Assembly: GCA_001574975.1 (NCBI GenBank)
Contig: KQ965832.1
Span: forward strand, 93,879-157,878
Source: Gonapodya prolifera JEL478
Taxonomy: Eukaryota > Monoblepharomycota > Monoblepharidomycetes > Monoblepharidales > Gonapodyaceae
Reading direction: 5' to 3'
DNA length: 64,000 nt
Shown: positions 33,679 through 43,929 of the stretch, piece after piece
How the letters are laid out: the number at the start of each line of letters is the position of its first letter
Position numbering within the stretch: position 1 is the stretch's first letter
Program-made: the position numbers and the translations under genes
Notes under the pieces: generated by a model
Told to the model about the DNA's origin: nothing
Database searches by the model: none
Seen by the model: the letters and a program-made list of their open reading frames with translations, nothing else

Positions 33679-34436
33679 TTTGTGTCGACAAATAAAACAG
33701 AGGGCGTTGTTGATCCGAGTGCTGTACTACGTGGCCTGGTGCGCGGCGGCATACCCTTGTCCCTTCTATTCACTTCATTTGCTTCCCAAGCTTCTCTCAC
33801 TTTCTGCTGCCAAAATCGAATACCTAAACGCTTTGCCAGTGACTCGCAGTCGAGAGGTACAAGGAATGGACGTGGTGGGGGTGTGCACTTGTTGATCGGG
33901 TAGCTTGACGAAGGACTGATACCACAATGTATTGCCTGGTAATTTTGCCCTTTTAAATCGTCACCGGCCCACGAGCTTTGCTGGTATGGGGTTACTTCTT
34001 TGGAGTCATCATGTCATGTAAGAAGACGACTAAGGCCCACGAAACAATCACAACGACTTCTGAGGGTACAGCTTGGCGCTTGCCATTTTGAACTCTTCTT
34101 ATCAATTGTATCTTTCTTCTCCAGAGAGAAATACAGAACACTTTGACACAATGCAGGGCGAGGGCAACTCATTTGCACACGTCTTGTAGGTCACGACGAC
34201 TCCTCCCGATCACGACTCGAACACAACTTAACGTTTTGTGTAAGTATGTAATCGTCTCAGTACCTTGCCTCTGCTAGCAAAACTGATACATGAAGGACGA
34301 ACGTCGAGCCCCAACGTAACCAGTCCCCGAAAAAGCAGGTAACTAATTGGAGCTCTTGAACCTTCTCCCTTTCATTTTAAAATTATTTTCTGTTTAACCC
34401 TATAATTACAGGATGTACATTTTGTTACAGGATAAA

Positions 34437-34510
34437 GGGCGTGTGGCCAAGTGGATTAAGGCATCTGCCTCCTAAGTAGAAGACCGAGGGTTCGAATCCC
34501 TCCTCGCTCA
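34437..34510 (+). tRNA. tRNA-Arg (anticodon CCT)
   Basis: A 74-base cloverleaf. The acceptor pairs GGGCGTG with CTCGCTC (one G-T pair, one T-T mismatch). The D stem is GCC/GGC, and the anticodon stem TCTGC/GTAGA has loop CTCCTAA. The T arm is GAGGG-TTCGAAT-CCCTC, with discriminator A. Anticodon CCT reads AGG. There is no intron and no encoded CCA. The acceptor mismatch is mild. Confidence 0.9.
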
Positions 34511-34513
34511 AAT

Positions 34514-34518
34514 TTTTG
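34514..34518 (+). terminator. Pol III terminator of tRNA-Arg
   Basis: A T-run of five begins four bases after the tRNA 3' end, as expected for RNA polymerase III termination. Confidence 0.6.
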
Positions 34519-34559
34519 TTAACGAAGAGAAGCGCAGTAATTCATTTCTTCCTACTTTC

Positions 34560-36170
34560 GTGAAAAACATTTCTTTTGGGGCGGATTGTTTCCCTGAAGT
34601 GAGTTTTATGAGAGCTTGGATTCAGGATTGGGGCAGATTGGTGAATCATTTCTCATATTGGCACAAACATACAGGAGCAAAAGGACAACTGATAGACAGC
34701 CAAGATGTCACAGATGAGGCCTCCAATGTGCTATTTGTGTAATATTTTCTGTAACAACTGGTTTGGGGGGGGGTGTTGCTAATGTTCCTGTTCCACTCCA
34801 GGCCTCTTTCCACTTTGATGGTGCCTTATCCATGTTACAACATGTCACAGATAAGGTCTCTGATGTGCTATATGTGCATGATGTTGCAGCATTGTTCCTT
34901 TTGGAGTGGTTTTTGGGTGTGTTTGATTGCTCATCAAAAAATGCAAAGCTTCAACAAAAGCCGAAAGATTTCTGTCACAGAGGAAGCCTCAAATGTGCTA
35001 TATGTATAGTACCTCACGTAATGACTGGCTTTTCAGGTTTGCCAATGTTCCAGGTGCATTCAAACCCTGTTTCCACTTTGACACTGCCTTATCAGAATGT
35101 TCACATGCTGCAAGATGTTGCAGATGAGGACTTTGATGTGCTATACCAGCACTTGATACTGAGTATTCTACTTTTTGAGAGGGTTTCTCTGTGTGCAGTG
35201 TTGGTGCTTCAACAAACCATGTGCTGTTCTCTTTTCCCAATAGTGTAGTGTTCTGTTGTCCCCCTCACCTGGCTCTCAGGACTTGACCTGTATTTTGTGG
35301 TGGGGTATTGCCTTTTTTTCTGCCAGGTTGGTCAAGGATTTGTGTGGTTTCACTATGCATTCCTTGCATACTCCCAACACCTGACTGCATATACATTTTT
35401 TCACAATGTTGTCTGATTCTTTTCACCAAATCATTTGAGCAAGTGAACAGCTCAGCCTTGAGTTGTGCCCATGTAGTTGGACCACATTTGACCTCATGGC
35501 AGAGGAGCAATGATTATCCTCCATCCCAAACACACACATGGCTTTTTCCTTGATTAAACTGCAAAATTCTCCACCCAAGACCTCTTTTGGATCATACTCC
35601 AGCATGCTGGCATCAATCAGAACTGTTTTGAGCATGCTTCTAGAACATACACTGGGTGCGCACCTGCAACCCTTTTCACACCAGACTGTGTATAACTTTT
35701 TTTTACAATGACACCCAATTGTTTTTGTCTGTGCACTCAAATGACCAAAAAGCATAGTTTCAAGGGATATCAATGTGTGCAGGACTCATGTGTTGACCTT
35801 CCATGTCTGGTCAAAAAGGTGGAACCAGGTTCTTCACGCAGACTCACCCTCAAGCTGGTTGCAGCTCCCAAAGTGCAGAAAATATCTATATGCTTGCACA
35901 CAACGCAGAGAGATTTGTGGCTGGCATTGCAGCACTTCTCCTTGGTATTAAACAGTACCCCAAATGTGTGGGCCACTGGACCTGCAAGAATGGGACCAGT
36001 TTCTCCAACAATGGCAACTTTAAGGGCACCACCTGTAGCACCAAATGACTTTACCATTATGTGGCAGATATTCTTGATATGTGGTCATATGTCCAGAATG
36101 AATGCTTGACCTTCCATGGCTGACCAAAACATGGAACCAGGCTCTTGCGGGGAAAATGACGGGTTAAATA
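34560..36170 (+). repeat. Degenerate higher-order repeat block
   Basis: A word like tgtcacagatgaggcctcc followed by aatgtgctatntgtg recurs near 34707, 34845, 34973 and 35112, spaced 130-140 bases. A larger unit of about 270 bases includes aatgttcc...ctttccactttga and cctta. Another pair is gaccttccatgtctggtcaa (35797) and gaccttccatggctgaccaa (36108). Composition is T- and TG-rich and unlike the genes around it. Short frames appear by chance, but no protein is recognisable. It could be an old element or a satellite remnant. Confidence 0.6.
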
Positions 36171-36217
36171 TTGATTTTGCACAAGAAATCATGACGCGGT
36201 GGCTGAGTAGCAGGGTA

Positions 36218-36426
36218 CTGTTGAATCTAGCGTATGCGGACCTTCGTCGTAGTCGTAGATGACTTATCTTGTAGTATGAAATATGTTCTGTTATCTCGCT
36301 TATCATAGTTTTACAGTATATTTATAGTCTGCTTGAGTCACTACTGAGTCCGACGTATCCAATGCAAATGAATCACCCAACGCCCTGCCATGTCAGACGC
36401 CCATGCAACGAACGTCTAATCTGATN
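36218..36426 (-). repeat. LTR (3' LTR of the minus-strand element)
   Basis: Starts tgttgaatctagcgtatgcg and ends near ctaatctgatna. About 95% identical to the other LTR. One N lies at its inner end, where CA may stand. Confidence 0.88.
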
Positions 36427-36446
36427 AACGCCGTGCGACTGCCCTT

Positions 36447-38693
36447 TTACGACTTAAACTTAAAAACTCCTAAACCATCCCGATGCTTCTCAAAGAGATG
36501 TCTAGCTAATGGTTTTGTTAAAATGTCTGCAACATTGTCCGTTCCAGGGACATGTTTAACTTCCAACCTCCCAGACTGCACTTTGTCCCTAATCCACATT
36601 TCCCTTGTGTCAATGTGTTTAGTCCTTCCATGAGAGTTGTCCAGTCGGGTCACGACTTTAATCGCTGTCTCGCAGTCAGAAAGAATCAGATGGGGTTCGA
36701 TTCTTCCAGCAATGTTGTTGGCGAGGCTCCTCAGGTATGCCACCTGCCTCGCCGCTTCAGTGAGGGCGTAGATCTCAGATTCTGTTGACAATAGTGCTAC
36801 TAATGTCTGGCGCTTGCTGGAAAATGAAATTCCAGCACCTGCTAGTTTAAAAACATATCCCGAAGTTGACTTCCTTGAGGGATCATTCTCTGCCCAATCT
36901 GCGTCAGAGTACCCTACAATCTCCCCCTTAGCGTCCGCCAACAAAACTAGCCCATAATCTGAAGTAGCTTTCATATATGCTAAGATTCTTTTCACTCCCT
37001 CCCAATGCCACTCAGTGTAGTTTTCTTGGAAGCATGAAAAATAGGAGACAGGGAACAAAATGTCAGGTCACGTTCCCTTTGCCAGCCACATTAGGCTTCC
37101 GATTGCCTTGCAATATGGAATTTCTGCAAGTCTTTTTCTATCTTTGCCTGTCGTCGTTCCGTGATCCAAGTGAAGATCTTTCGCGTCGATCATTGGTGTC
37201 CTAGCATTCCTGACTTCCTCCAGCCCAAACTCCGCCAAAATCTTTTCCGCATATTTTCTTTGAAATAAGACTATCTTATCAGGCTTAAATTGAAGTTCCC
37301 ATCCAAGAAAAACTTCTGGAAGTCCAAGTTCCTTCCAATCAAAGTGACGTTCCGCAAGAACCCTTTTAAGCTTCGCCGCTCCACCACTCCCATTTGCTTC
37401 CGCNNNNNNNNNNNNNNNNNNGTGGAAGACAAAAGAGTGTGTACAATCTTTTGAAATAAATAGGCAGTTATCTTTTTCTGCCTTCCTGTATCCCGCGACC
37501 TCAAGACACTCCGTCAATGTCTCGTTCCAGTAGAGAGGGGCTCTAGCTAAACCATACAAAGGCTTAAGTAACTTTACTTTTTGTCCTTCTTTTAACCCGT
37601 ATTTCTGAAGAATTTCTTTTGAAATTCTGTTCGGGAGTTGAACAATCACCTGTTCCTGAGGCTTTAGAACCTTCAATTGCAAAAATGCGGAGTCGAAATC
37701 TAACTGCTCCACATTCCACCCATTCAGCACCGCTAATCCCAGAATTATTCGTAATGATTCTGTGTGAGCAACAGGTGAATAAACATCATCCAGTTCCTTG
37801 CTCAGGGTTTGCTGGTATCCTCTCCCCACAAGTCGTGCCTTATACTTCAAATTTCTGTCCGGTAAACTCTTTTGAGTTAGGACTAAACAAGTTTCTACTG
37901 CCTTCTCTCCCATTTCATCTTTTGAAATCGGCCCGAAGACTTTATACTTTTTCAACTTCTCAAATTCTGTCACAACGGCACCCAAATATTCCGTTGGAAT
38001 ACTTTCGGTGACAACATTCACACTTTCGCCGTTTAAGTCCAAAAATAAACCATAGTCAGTGGGATTTCTCTCCTTTTCAAAGTTGTGACCCGCTTTCGGT
38101 TTCCCAGCTCTTTGGGGCCGCCTTGGGATGACTGTGGTCCCTTTTCCTTTTGCCACATCACCAACTTCCATACTCCCACCGTCATCTCTCCCAACTTCTT
38201 CAGCAATTGTGCCATTCCTTCCCTTCACGCGCAAAATTCCTCCGCGGGGCACGGGGAGGTCGTCCCCGTCCTCGGAGTTGTCGTCCATGTGACTGGGGGG
38301 CTCGTTGTCCTCCTCATCCCTTGAGAACTCTTTGCGGAGGTCCTCAACAAGATTCTTGGTTGAGTTGGGATGAAGCTGCGGAAAGGACTTTTGAACGTGA
38401 GTTGCTAAATCAAAGATTGTGTCACAAGTGCTTCCTCTGAACACCTTCCCAGTATTCCTGTTCAACAGCAAGTACCCGTTCTCGCCAATAGTGTCTGCAT
38501 ATCCCAGCAGAACTAACTTTCTCGATTTTGGGTCGAGCTTCCTCCTCTTACCATCGTGAGTAAGAAGATATGCATCACTTCNGATGATGCGAAAGTGACT
38601 TACGTCCGGCTTCCGTCCTGTCCACATCTCTTCTGGCNTCATCCCCTTCTTTGTGTTGAAGGTGCGGTTGCAAACGTAGACGTAGGATCGCAT
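36447..38693 (-). pseudogene. copia pol: reverse transcriptase and RNase H, with gap and frameshift
   Basis: The minus-strand frame from 38693 carries the end of the integrase (KLVLLGYADTIGENGYLLL), an acidic and Arg/Lys-rich linker, and reverse transcriptase (YKARLVGRGYQQT, VEQLDFDSAFLQL, LLKPLYGLARAPLYWN). A frame change near 37060 leads to RNase H (GYSDADWAENDPSRKSTSGY, LSTESEIYAL, HIDTREMWIRD). These copy element RNA into DNA. The 18-N gap removes the polymerase YVDD site, so activity cannot be judged. Isolated N codons occur at 38582 and 38638. Confidence 0.88.
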
Positions 38694-39103
38694 AATGGAG
38701 AGCCAGTACTTCTGTGGAAGGCCGGATGAGGCTAGGAGGGTGTGGGTGCCTTCAGTGATGGTACGTATGAATCGTTCCGCAACTCCATTTTGTTCCGGTG
38801 TGTCTGTAACTGTCTTTAATACTTTTACACACCTGTCTTCTCCAGTTTTCCCACAAGCTCCTCTCCCGTGAACTCGCCTGCCTTATTGATTTGGATACTT
38901 CCAAGGCACTCCCCGGATTCCAGTTCCACTGCACTCCGCCATGCAGCAAATGCACGGGATGCACTTGATTTCAAGGCAAGTCCATAGACCCATCCCTCTT
39001 CCAAGTAATCGTCCACAATTCCGAGATAGTAACAACAGTTCTCCACAGATGTTGTGTTCACCGTTCCAAGGTCCATATGGACCTTTTCGAGCCGTCGCGT
39101 CAA
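38694..39103 (-). pseudogene. copia integrase core, frameshifted
   Basis: Two frames together resemble the integrase catalytic core: VHMDLGTVN, GIVDDYLEEGWVYGL, then QINKAGEFTGEE, where the usual second catalytic Asp reads Asn. In a third frame near 38790 PEQNGVAERF keeps the catalytic Glu. At least two frameshifts are present, and with the Asp change this copy cannot make active integrase. Confidence 0.8.
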
Positions 39104-40768
39104 TCAAGGACCAGGAGGAGTCCAATTGCTGTGCTGGTAAGTCTGTCTGCCCTTTGCGCAGGCGTTGCAGACTACTGCAATGTCGGGTGGGGCCGTCAGT
39201 TTCACCCCTCTAACATGTCCGTTTTCTAGAGTCTTCCAGACCCGTTCCAGCAACTGGTGACTGAACCGTTCATGCCAAAGGAGAGCGGGATCTATCGCTG
39301 AGGCTGTCTCAGCGATGCCGATGAGGAGAGTGTCAGGAGTCTTCCCCAGGTGAGTTGGAAATCCACGAATTCGATAGAGACAAGATTCTGGGATCCGTTT
39401 GATGTTGCAAATCCATGCGCCGCTCCTCCTAATCTCCACGTTGTGCCCTTTCCCCAGGATCTCGCAGTCCTGGTTAGCAAAAGACGAGTGGGCCACAACT
39501 TTGACATGGAGTTTGGGGACATGGAGAGAGTTGGTGAGTTTGACGATTCCCGCCGGCTCCCCGTCCTTATCGACTGTTGTAACGCTTAGTGTCCCTACTG
39601 CCGCTACTGACAGCTTGTCCCCTCCCGGAATCTCAACTGAACCAAAGTTTGCTGGCTTCAAGTCTGAGAAATCCCTCTTGTCCCACGACATGGAACGAGT
39701 TGCGCCACTGTCCCAGACCAGCTCGGACGCTGAGCACTTCTGGTGAGCTTTTGCCGAATTGGTGGAGACCGTAAGGCAGAAAACGTGTTCGCCAAGATTA
39801 ACAGCGTCCTTTACTTTCTCCTTCCCCTTGCCTCCCCCTCCTTGTCCACGTCCATCGCGCCCACTGCGTCCACCACTCCTCCCATAACCAGACTTTCCAC
39901 TGCGTTTCTTCTTAGGACAGTCCTTTGCCATGTGGCCGGTTTCGCCACACTGGTAACGGTTGCTGGTGAAAGTTGTTGACGAGGATGGTTTACGGCCACG
40001 TGAGTGCTCTGTCATTGTACAGCTCTTTCCAAGACTCTTCCTGTCTGATTCCTGCTCGTTCCTTTCCAGCTGCTGCTCTCGCTCCAACAGGCGTGACCTC
40101 AAGATATCAAAGGTGAGATCCTTTCGCGCCATCATCTCCAGAATAATGTCCATTTTGCCATCGTAGGTGTTTGGCAAACCTGACCCAACCCACTTCACAA
40201 GCTCTTCCACACGGTAAGTCCTTCCTTCAGCAGAGCATAGTTGTCTAACCATGCTGTCGACGTCTGACAGGAACACAAGGACTTTCTCGCCGTCAAGCAG
40301 CCTCCGACCAAGGAGCTGCTTGTGGAGAGTAATGACTTGACTGGTGACGTTTGGGTGGAACGATTCGAGGATGCGCGAGTACATGAGTGCTGAGGTACGT
40401 TGGCAAGCGTTGGTGGGAAGAACCGAGCGAATACTAGTGGCAATTTCTGAGTCGATTGCAGCTAGTAACAAGATTTGTCCCAACAGATCCTTGTCCTGCC
40501 ACTTCCTAGCTTCAGTTGCCTCTGTTGCTGTTGCCGAGGCTGGCGCCACCGCCGGGAGTACTCCTCCACCTGCGGTTAGGGCCAAACCTGGATCCGGAGT
40601 TGAAATTGGAGCCGTCAAAGGTAAGTTGTCGTCTGGCCTTTTCAGACCTCCCATCATAACGTCATATACTCCTTGCTGTAGTGCAAACGTTTCCATCTGC
40701 ATGATCCAGGTGTCAAGGTCCGAGTCCCGCTGAAGACGAGATCCAGGGAAGCGATAGTTCTCGGGCAT
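39104..40768 (-). CDS. copia gag-protease-preintegrase polyprotein (5' part of gag-pol)
   Basis: An open frame of 554 codons starting MPENYRFPGSRLQRDSD just inside the 5' LTR. Gag occupies about residues 1-270 and ends with a zinc knuckle (YQCGETGHMAKDC) whose first Cys is replaced, as the residue two before Tyr-Gln-Cys is Asn-Arg. A basic, Gly-rich stretch follows, then the aspartic protease (VWDSGATRS) and the GAG-pre-integrase HHCC zinc site (LWHERFSHQ...CNACAKG). It stops at 39104, where the integrase continues in another frame. Confidence 0.85.
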   Translation of the reverse strand: MPENYRFPGSRLQRDSDLDTWIMQMETFALQQGVYDVMMGGLKRPDDNLPLTAPISTPDPGLALTAGGGVLPAVAPASATATEATEARKWQDKDLLGQILLLAAIDSEIATSIRSVLPTNACQRTSALMYSRILESFHPNVTSQVITLHKQLLGRRLLDGEKVLVFLSDVDSMVRQLCSAEGRTYRVEELVKWVGSGLPNTYDGKMDIILEMMARKDLTFDILRSRLLEREQQLERNEQESDRKSLGKSCTMTEHSRGRKPSSSTTFTSNRYQCGETGHMAKDCPKKKRSGKSGYGRSGGRSGRDGRGQGGGGKGKEKVKDAVNLGEHVFCLTVSTNSAKAHQKCSASELVWDSGATRSMSWDKRDFSDLKPANFGSVEIPGGDKLSVAAVGTLSVTTVDKDGEPAGIVKLTNSLHVPKLHVKVVAHSSFANQDCEILGKGHNVEIRRSGAWICNIKRIPESCLYRIRGFPTHLGKTPDTLLIGIAETASAIDPALLWHERFSHQLLERVWKTLENGHVRGVKLTAPPDIAVVCNACAKGRQTYQHSNWTPPGP

Positions 40769-40809
40769 GACAAGGTGAGTTGTGAATGCTCAGAGAGTCT
40801 AACACTGTA

Positions 40810-41021
40810 AACGTGTTGAATCTAGCGTACGCAGACCTTTGTCATAGTCGTAGATGACTTATCTTGTAGTACGAAATATGTTCTGTTATCTCGCTTATCA
40901 TAGTTTTCCAGTATATTTATAGTCCGCTTGAGTCACTACTGAGTCCGACGTATCCAATGCAAATGAATCACCCAACGCCCTGCCATGTCAGACGCCCATG
41001 CAACGAACGTCTAATCTGATC
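40810..41021 (-). repeat. LTR (5' LTR of the minus-strand element)
   Basis: Starts tgttgaatctagcgtacgca and ends ctaatctgat. Few differences from the other LTR, so the insertion is not very old despite the broken pol. Confidence 0.88.
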
Positions 41022-41165
41022 CGTTAGGTTTGTCACAGTCGCCAAGTTGCATCATCCAACAGGTACTACTCACAAATGATTTTGGAATAATATGCTCGAC
41101 TCAGTGAGGGAATTTATTTTCCATATTCAAGTTTTTCTGGAAAATATCCAACAAGCCCCCACTTG

Positions 41166-41285
41166 TACAGCTGTACAAACAATTAAGTTTCATACTGTAA
41201 ACAATCTAAGCTGTTGCTCGGGCCAGATTCTCCGAGGTACTGGGCGGCTGGTGCGCCCGAAAGCCACGTACAAAGTTCACTGGTC
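41166..41285 (-). ncRNA. Putative Fanzor guide-RNA scaffold (omega RNA)
   Basis: This is the most conserved DNA among all five element copies and overlaps the end of the nuclease frame. In gene orientation it has two interleaved stems (CCAG with CTGG, CTCGG with CCGAG) that form a pseudoknot pattern, then a small hairpin in GTTTACAGTATG and an AT-rich stretch ending TTTGTACAGCTGTA. By analogy with TnpB, the guide would be the flanking sequence after that end, here starting caagtggggg. The 5' end of the RNA is not defined. Confidence 0.6.
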
Positions 41286-43369
41286 TTTGTCCGTGCTCTT
41301 GCTGGTACAGTCCCACGCCTCTGATGTTCAGAGCTGCATTGACATCCCGGTTCCAACAAACGCCACACCGATCACATTTCTTTCTTCGATACCACGCTCC
41401 TCTTCCGTTCCCCATCATGCTTGGTGTTCCTGCATGAAAGCATTTGTTGCACTCCAAAGACGTGCGATCCTCTTCGACATGAATCAGAGCGGTCACGTAT
41501 TGGTTTTGTTGGAGTATTTTAACAAGTTGCTTCAGAGGCATAGACATCCCTGATACATTGGCATTCTCAATCACTGAGAGGTCTCCGACCATGACAACAA
41601 TGGGCGGAATCGTTTTCCGTCGAGTCATCCTTCTCCTCTCTCGTTTGCCATGCAGATTCATGGGGTGCTTTACTGCAGGCAAGTCGTCTCCCTTTACTGT
41701 TCGCTGTCCAAGAACGGCAACGCGGCGCGCGAATCGATGAAGAGTTCGATTCTTGCCGTTTCGAACTTTCCACCGTTGCCTACGTGATGGGGACATTGTA
41801 TAGAGATCGATTAATTGCTTTCCGTGCTGCGCTATTGCGTCCAATCGTTGAAGAGCATTTGCCACGTCAGTTGTCTTAGCCGTTGGAAGACTGTTCTCCA
41901 GTTAGTGGATGCCGGAGTCGCGCTTGTAGTCTTCCATTTTCTTCCGCCCCTTAGAGACGCCAGACAAATGAAAGAACTCGTTGCGCGAGAGGCCAAACTG
42001 GTACGACGGTCGTACGCCCTTCTCATGCGCAGGACCACCGGCGCAACATGCTGTCTGTTTGTTCGGATCCAATCCAATGTAAACAGTGTCGGGATAAGCG
42101 CGCATGTCAGATTGAGGCGTGCTTTCTTCAATCCTTGCACGTTTGATGGGCACTCTCTTCTTGAAATGGATTGTCACTTGCAGTCCATTCGTCATGACGG
42201 TTCCTGAAGAAATCCTAATTGGCAGTTTCCAGCGCGTCTACTCCAAACATATCCTTGATAGGGATGCGTGGCCACTTGAATCTGCTCGCCAATCCATCCA
42301 GGCCTCTTTGATGGAATATAACAAAGCGCTGTTGAAATCCATAGAGAGGTGCTAGCGTGTATTGCTTTGGTGGTCTGCAAACGTCTACGGGTAGGGCCTC
42401 AAGTTGTGAGAGGAGGTAGCGATGCAGCGGAAGGTAGTGCGTGTACTTCTTTGCGTAGCTTCGCATCCTGGTGTACGGGTCAACAACCGACAGTGGGTTG
42501 ATTAAGACAATGTGGTCAAGAACAAATTCGTCAGCGTATTGTTTGTAGTCTGCATGGAGTCCTTCGCCTGCGTACTCCTGAACGTTGCAATCAAATTGAC
42601 AAAGGGCGTAGCCCCATAGCTTGGCTTCGTCTGACTTGGTGATCTCAGGAAATGTGAGTCGTGCGAGGAACTTGAAGTAGGAGGCGAGGCGCTTATGAAG
42701 GTAGATGATGACATGGTTCTGGAGGTTTGTTTGGTACTCCTTTAGCATGTACTCCAAAGGATTGGTGAGGCCTTGGCAGGAAGGAAAGTGTTCATGTGGC
42801 AAGCGATTTCGAAAGTGTGTAATGACGGTGTTCCTGATTGCTTCTGCATGGTTGGATGGCGAAGGTAGAGGGTCCAGTGTCGCATTCCCGCGTCCGCGAT
42901 GAGTGATGAGATGCACGATGCTGGACAAGTACGAATGAGTGACGTCGATGAAATCAGAGTCGCGGAGGTGGACAAAGATGACATTGACGATCTCAGAGAG
43001 GTATTTGCCGATAAGAGTGACATCGTTTACAACAGTGTCAATGGACGATATGAATCGGTCATGGTGACAAACGGACTTCAATGAGAGCGCAACGCTGGAA
43101 GTTGAAATCTGGATATCTGTATCAGGCTCTCCGTCAGCAGTACGTTTGAGAGCTGCTCGCGCAGCGTTTGCCGTCTTTGGTTTGTAGGATTTGCACTTCT
43201 TAGAGGAGCTACTGCTGTGATCGGAGCCGCTGCAAGTCGGGCATGCAACGGCTCCTTCGGGCATTCGCGCGTTCAAACCGCACGAGGATTTGAGTGATAA
43301 ATTGTGTTGGAAATTTATTTTTGCAAAATTCTCGCCTTTTATGTCTTTGGACCGTGCACTGACACTCAT
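41206..43369 (-). pseudogene. Fanzor RNA-guided endonuclease, one frameshift and one stop
   Basis: Fanzors are eukaryotic relatives of TnpB that cut DNA using an RNA transcribed from their own 3' end. Segment 1 (43369-42215) is the long N-terminal region (MSVSARSKDIKG..., YGFQQRFVIFHQRG near its end). Segment 2 (upstream of 42195) carries RuvC-I (YIGLDPNKQTACCAG, with the catalytic Asp). Segment 3 (to 41206) has RuvC-II (VVMVGDLSVIENANVSG), a zinc finger (LECNKCF...KKCDRCG) and RuvC-III (NRDVNAALNI, with Asp). The Glu expected in RuvC-II is Gly. A Glu about 35 residues on (HVEEDRTS) fits the relocated catalytic Glu reported for Fanzors. Breaks are a one-base frame change near 42213-42217 and an in-frame TAA at 41902. 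Total length is about 710 codons. Closest known proteins, from memory, are those of Spizellomyces. Confidence 0.85.
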
Positions 43370-43382
43370 TTAACCTACACGG

Positions 43383-43919
43383 TTAGTGTATTTGTACGAC
43401 AATAGTAACCCTAGCGCTAGGGCGCTGCTCGAGTAAAGTGCGAGCGACATCTGCGTGACCGTGAAGGCAGGCCCAGCGCAGTGGTTCGTCGTCCGGGGGC
43501 AATTCGCCATTGCAGTGATCGATGAGAGTCTTGACGACGTGAAGATGGCCCTTCATCGCTGCCCAGCGCAACGCGTACTTGAAGCAGTTGTCGGGTGTGT
43601 GGCAGTCAAGCAAGGTTTCCAGGACGTGAGCGTGACCAGCGAAGGTTGCTAGCATGAGCGCCTTGCACGCTGCGACGTCGCCGCGCGGGGTGCGTGCCAG
43701 GAGCTTCAAGACGACGTTCCTTGCGCCCCTTTGAGACTCTGCCTGCAGAGCAGCGCCTACGGATGAATAGTGCGCGATTGCGCGGATGGCGCAGGCAGAT
43801 GCGCATGCGTTGCTGCGGTATTTGCGGTTGAGGACGCCGAGGCCGAGTCTGTTTGGCAAGCGAATGTCGATTTCGCGTATGAGCTCGCGGGGAAGGTCGT
43901 TCAGCCTGAATGAGTTCAT
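43383..43919 (-). CDS. F-box/ankyrin-repeat protein truncated by the Fanzor element
   Basis: Starts MNSFRLNDLPRELIREIDIRL, an F-box-like leader, then about three ankyrin repeats (ALMLATFAGHAHVLETLLD, ALRWAAMKGHLHVVKTLID, PLRWACLHGHADVARTLLE). The last six codons and stop come from the Fanzor left end, so the protein is cut in or after its third repeat. F-box/ankyrin proteins are typical SCF adaptors and also abound in large DNA viruses, so origin is open. No continuation is found beyond the other end of the Fanzor element. Confidence 0.7.
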   Translation of the reverse strand: MNSFRLNDLPRELIREIDIRLPNRLGLGVLNRKYRSNACASACAIRAIAHYSSVGAALQAESQRGARNVVLKLLARTPRGDVAACKALMLATFAGHAHVLETLLDCHTPDNCFKYALRWAAMKGHLHVVKTLIDHCNGELPPDDEPLRWACLHGHADVARTLLEQRPSARVTIVVQIH

Positions 43920-43929
43920 TTGACCTCAA

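Larger units (their letters stand above)
36218..41021 (-). mobile_element. Ty1/copia LTR retrotransposon, degenerate
   Basis: An element of about 4.8 kb on the minus strand with LTRs at both ends and gag, protease, integrase, reverse transcriptase and RNase H in copia order. The frame is broken between protease/integrase and reverse transcriptase, and one gap (37404-37421) falls where the YVDD motif should be. I found no matching target duplication. The outer ends are uncertain by a few bases. Confidence 0.92.
41166..43404 (-). mobile_element. Fanzor (eukaryotic TnpB-like) transposable element, 2.24 kb
   Basis: In gene orientation the left end (TATTGTCGTACAAATACAC) lies at 43404 and the right end (TTTGTACAGCTGTA) at 41166. 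The right end sits in a 16 bp palindrome (ttgtacagctgtacaa). It contains one nuclease gene and a 3' scaffold shared with four short relatives in this window. No terminal inverted repeats or target duplications are seen, as expected for TnpB-type elements. The left end interrupts an F-box/ankyrin gene. Confidence 0.88.

Noticed and set aside
36200-41040. A 5 bp target duplication around the copia element
   Set aside because: Flanking bases (ggtac on the left, ccgtt or cgtta on the right) do not match, and one end has an N.
42200-42240. An intron to explain the Fanzor frame change
   Set aside because: The only GT-AG pair that would join the frames is about 26 bases apart, shorter than any other intron here; a one-base change is simpler.
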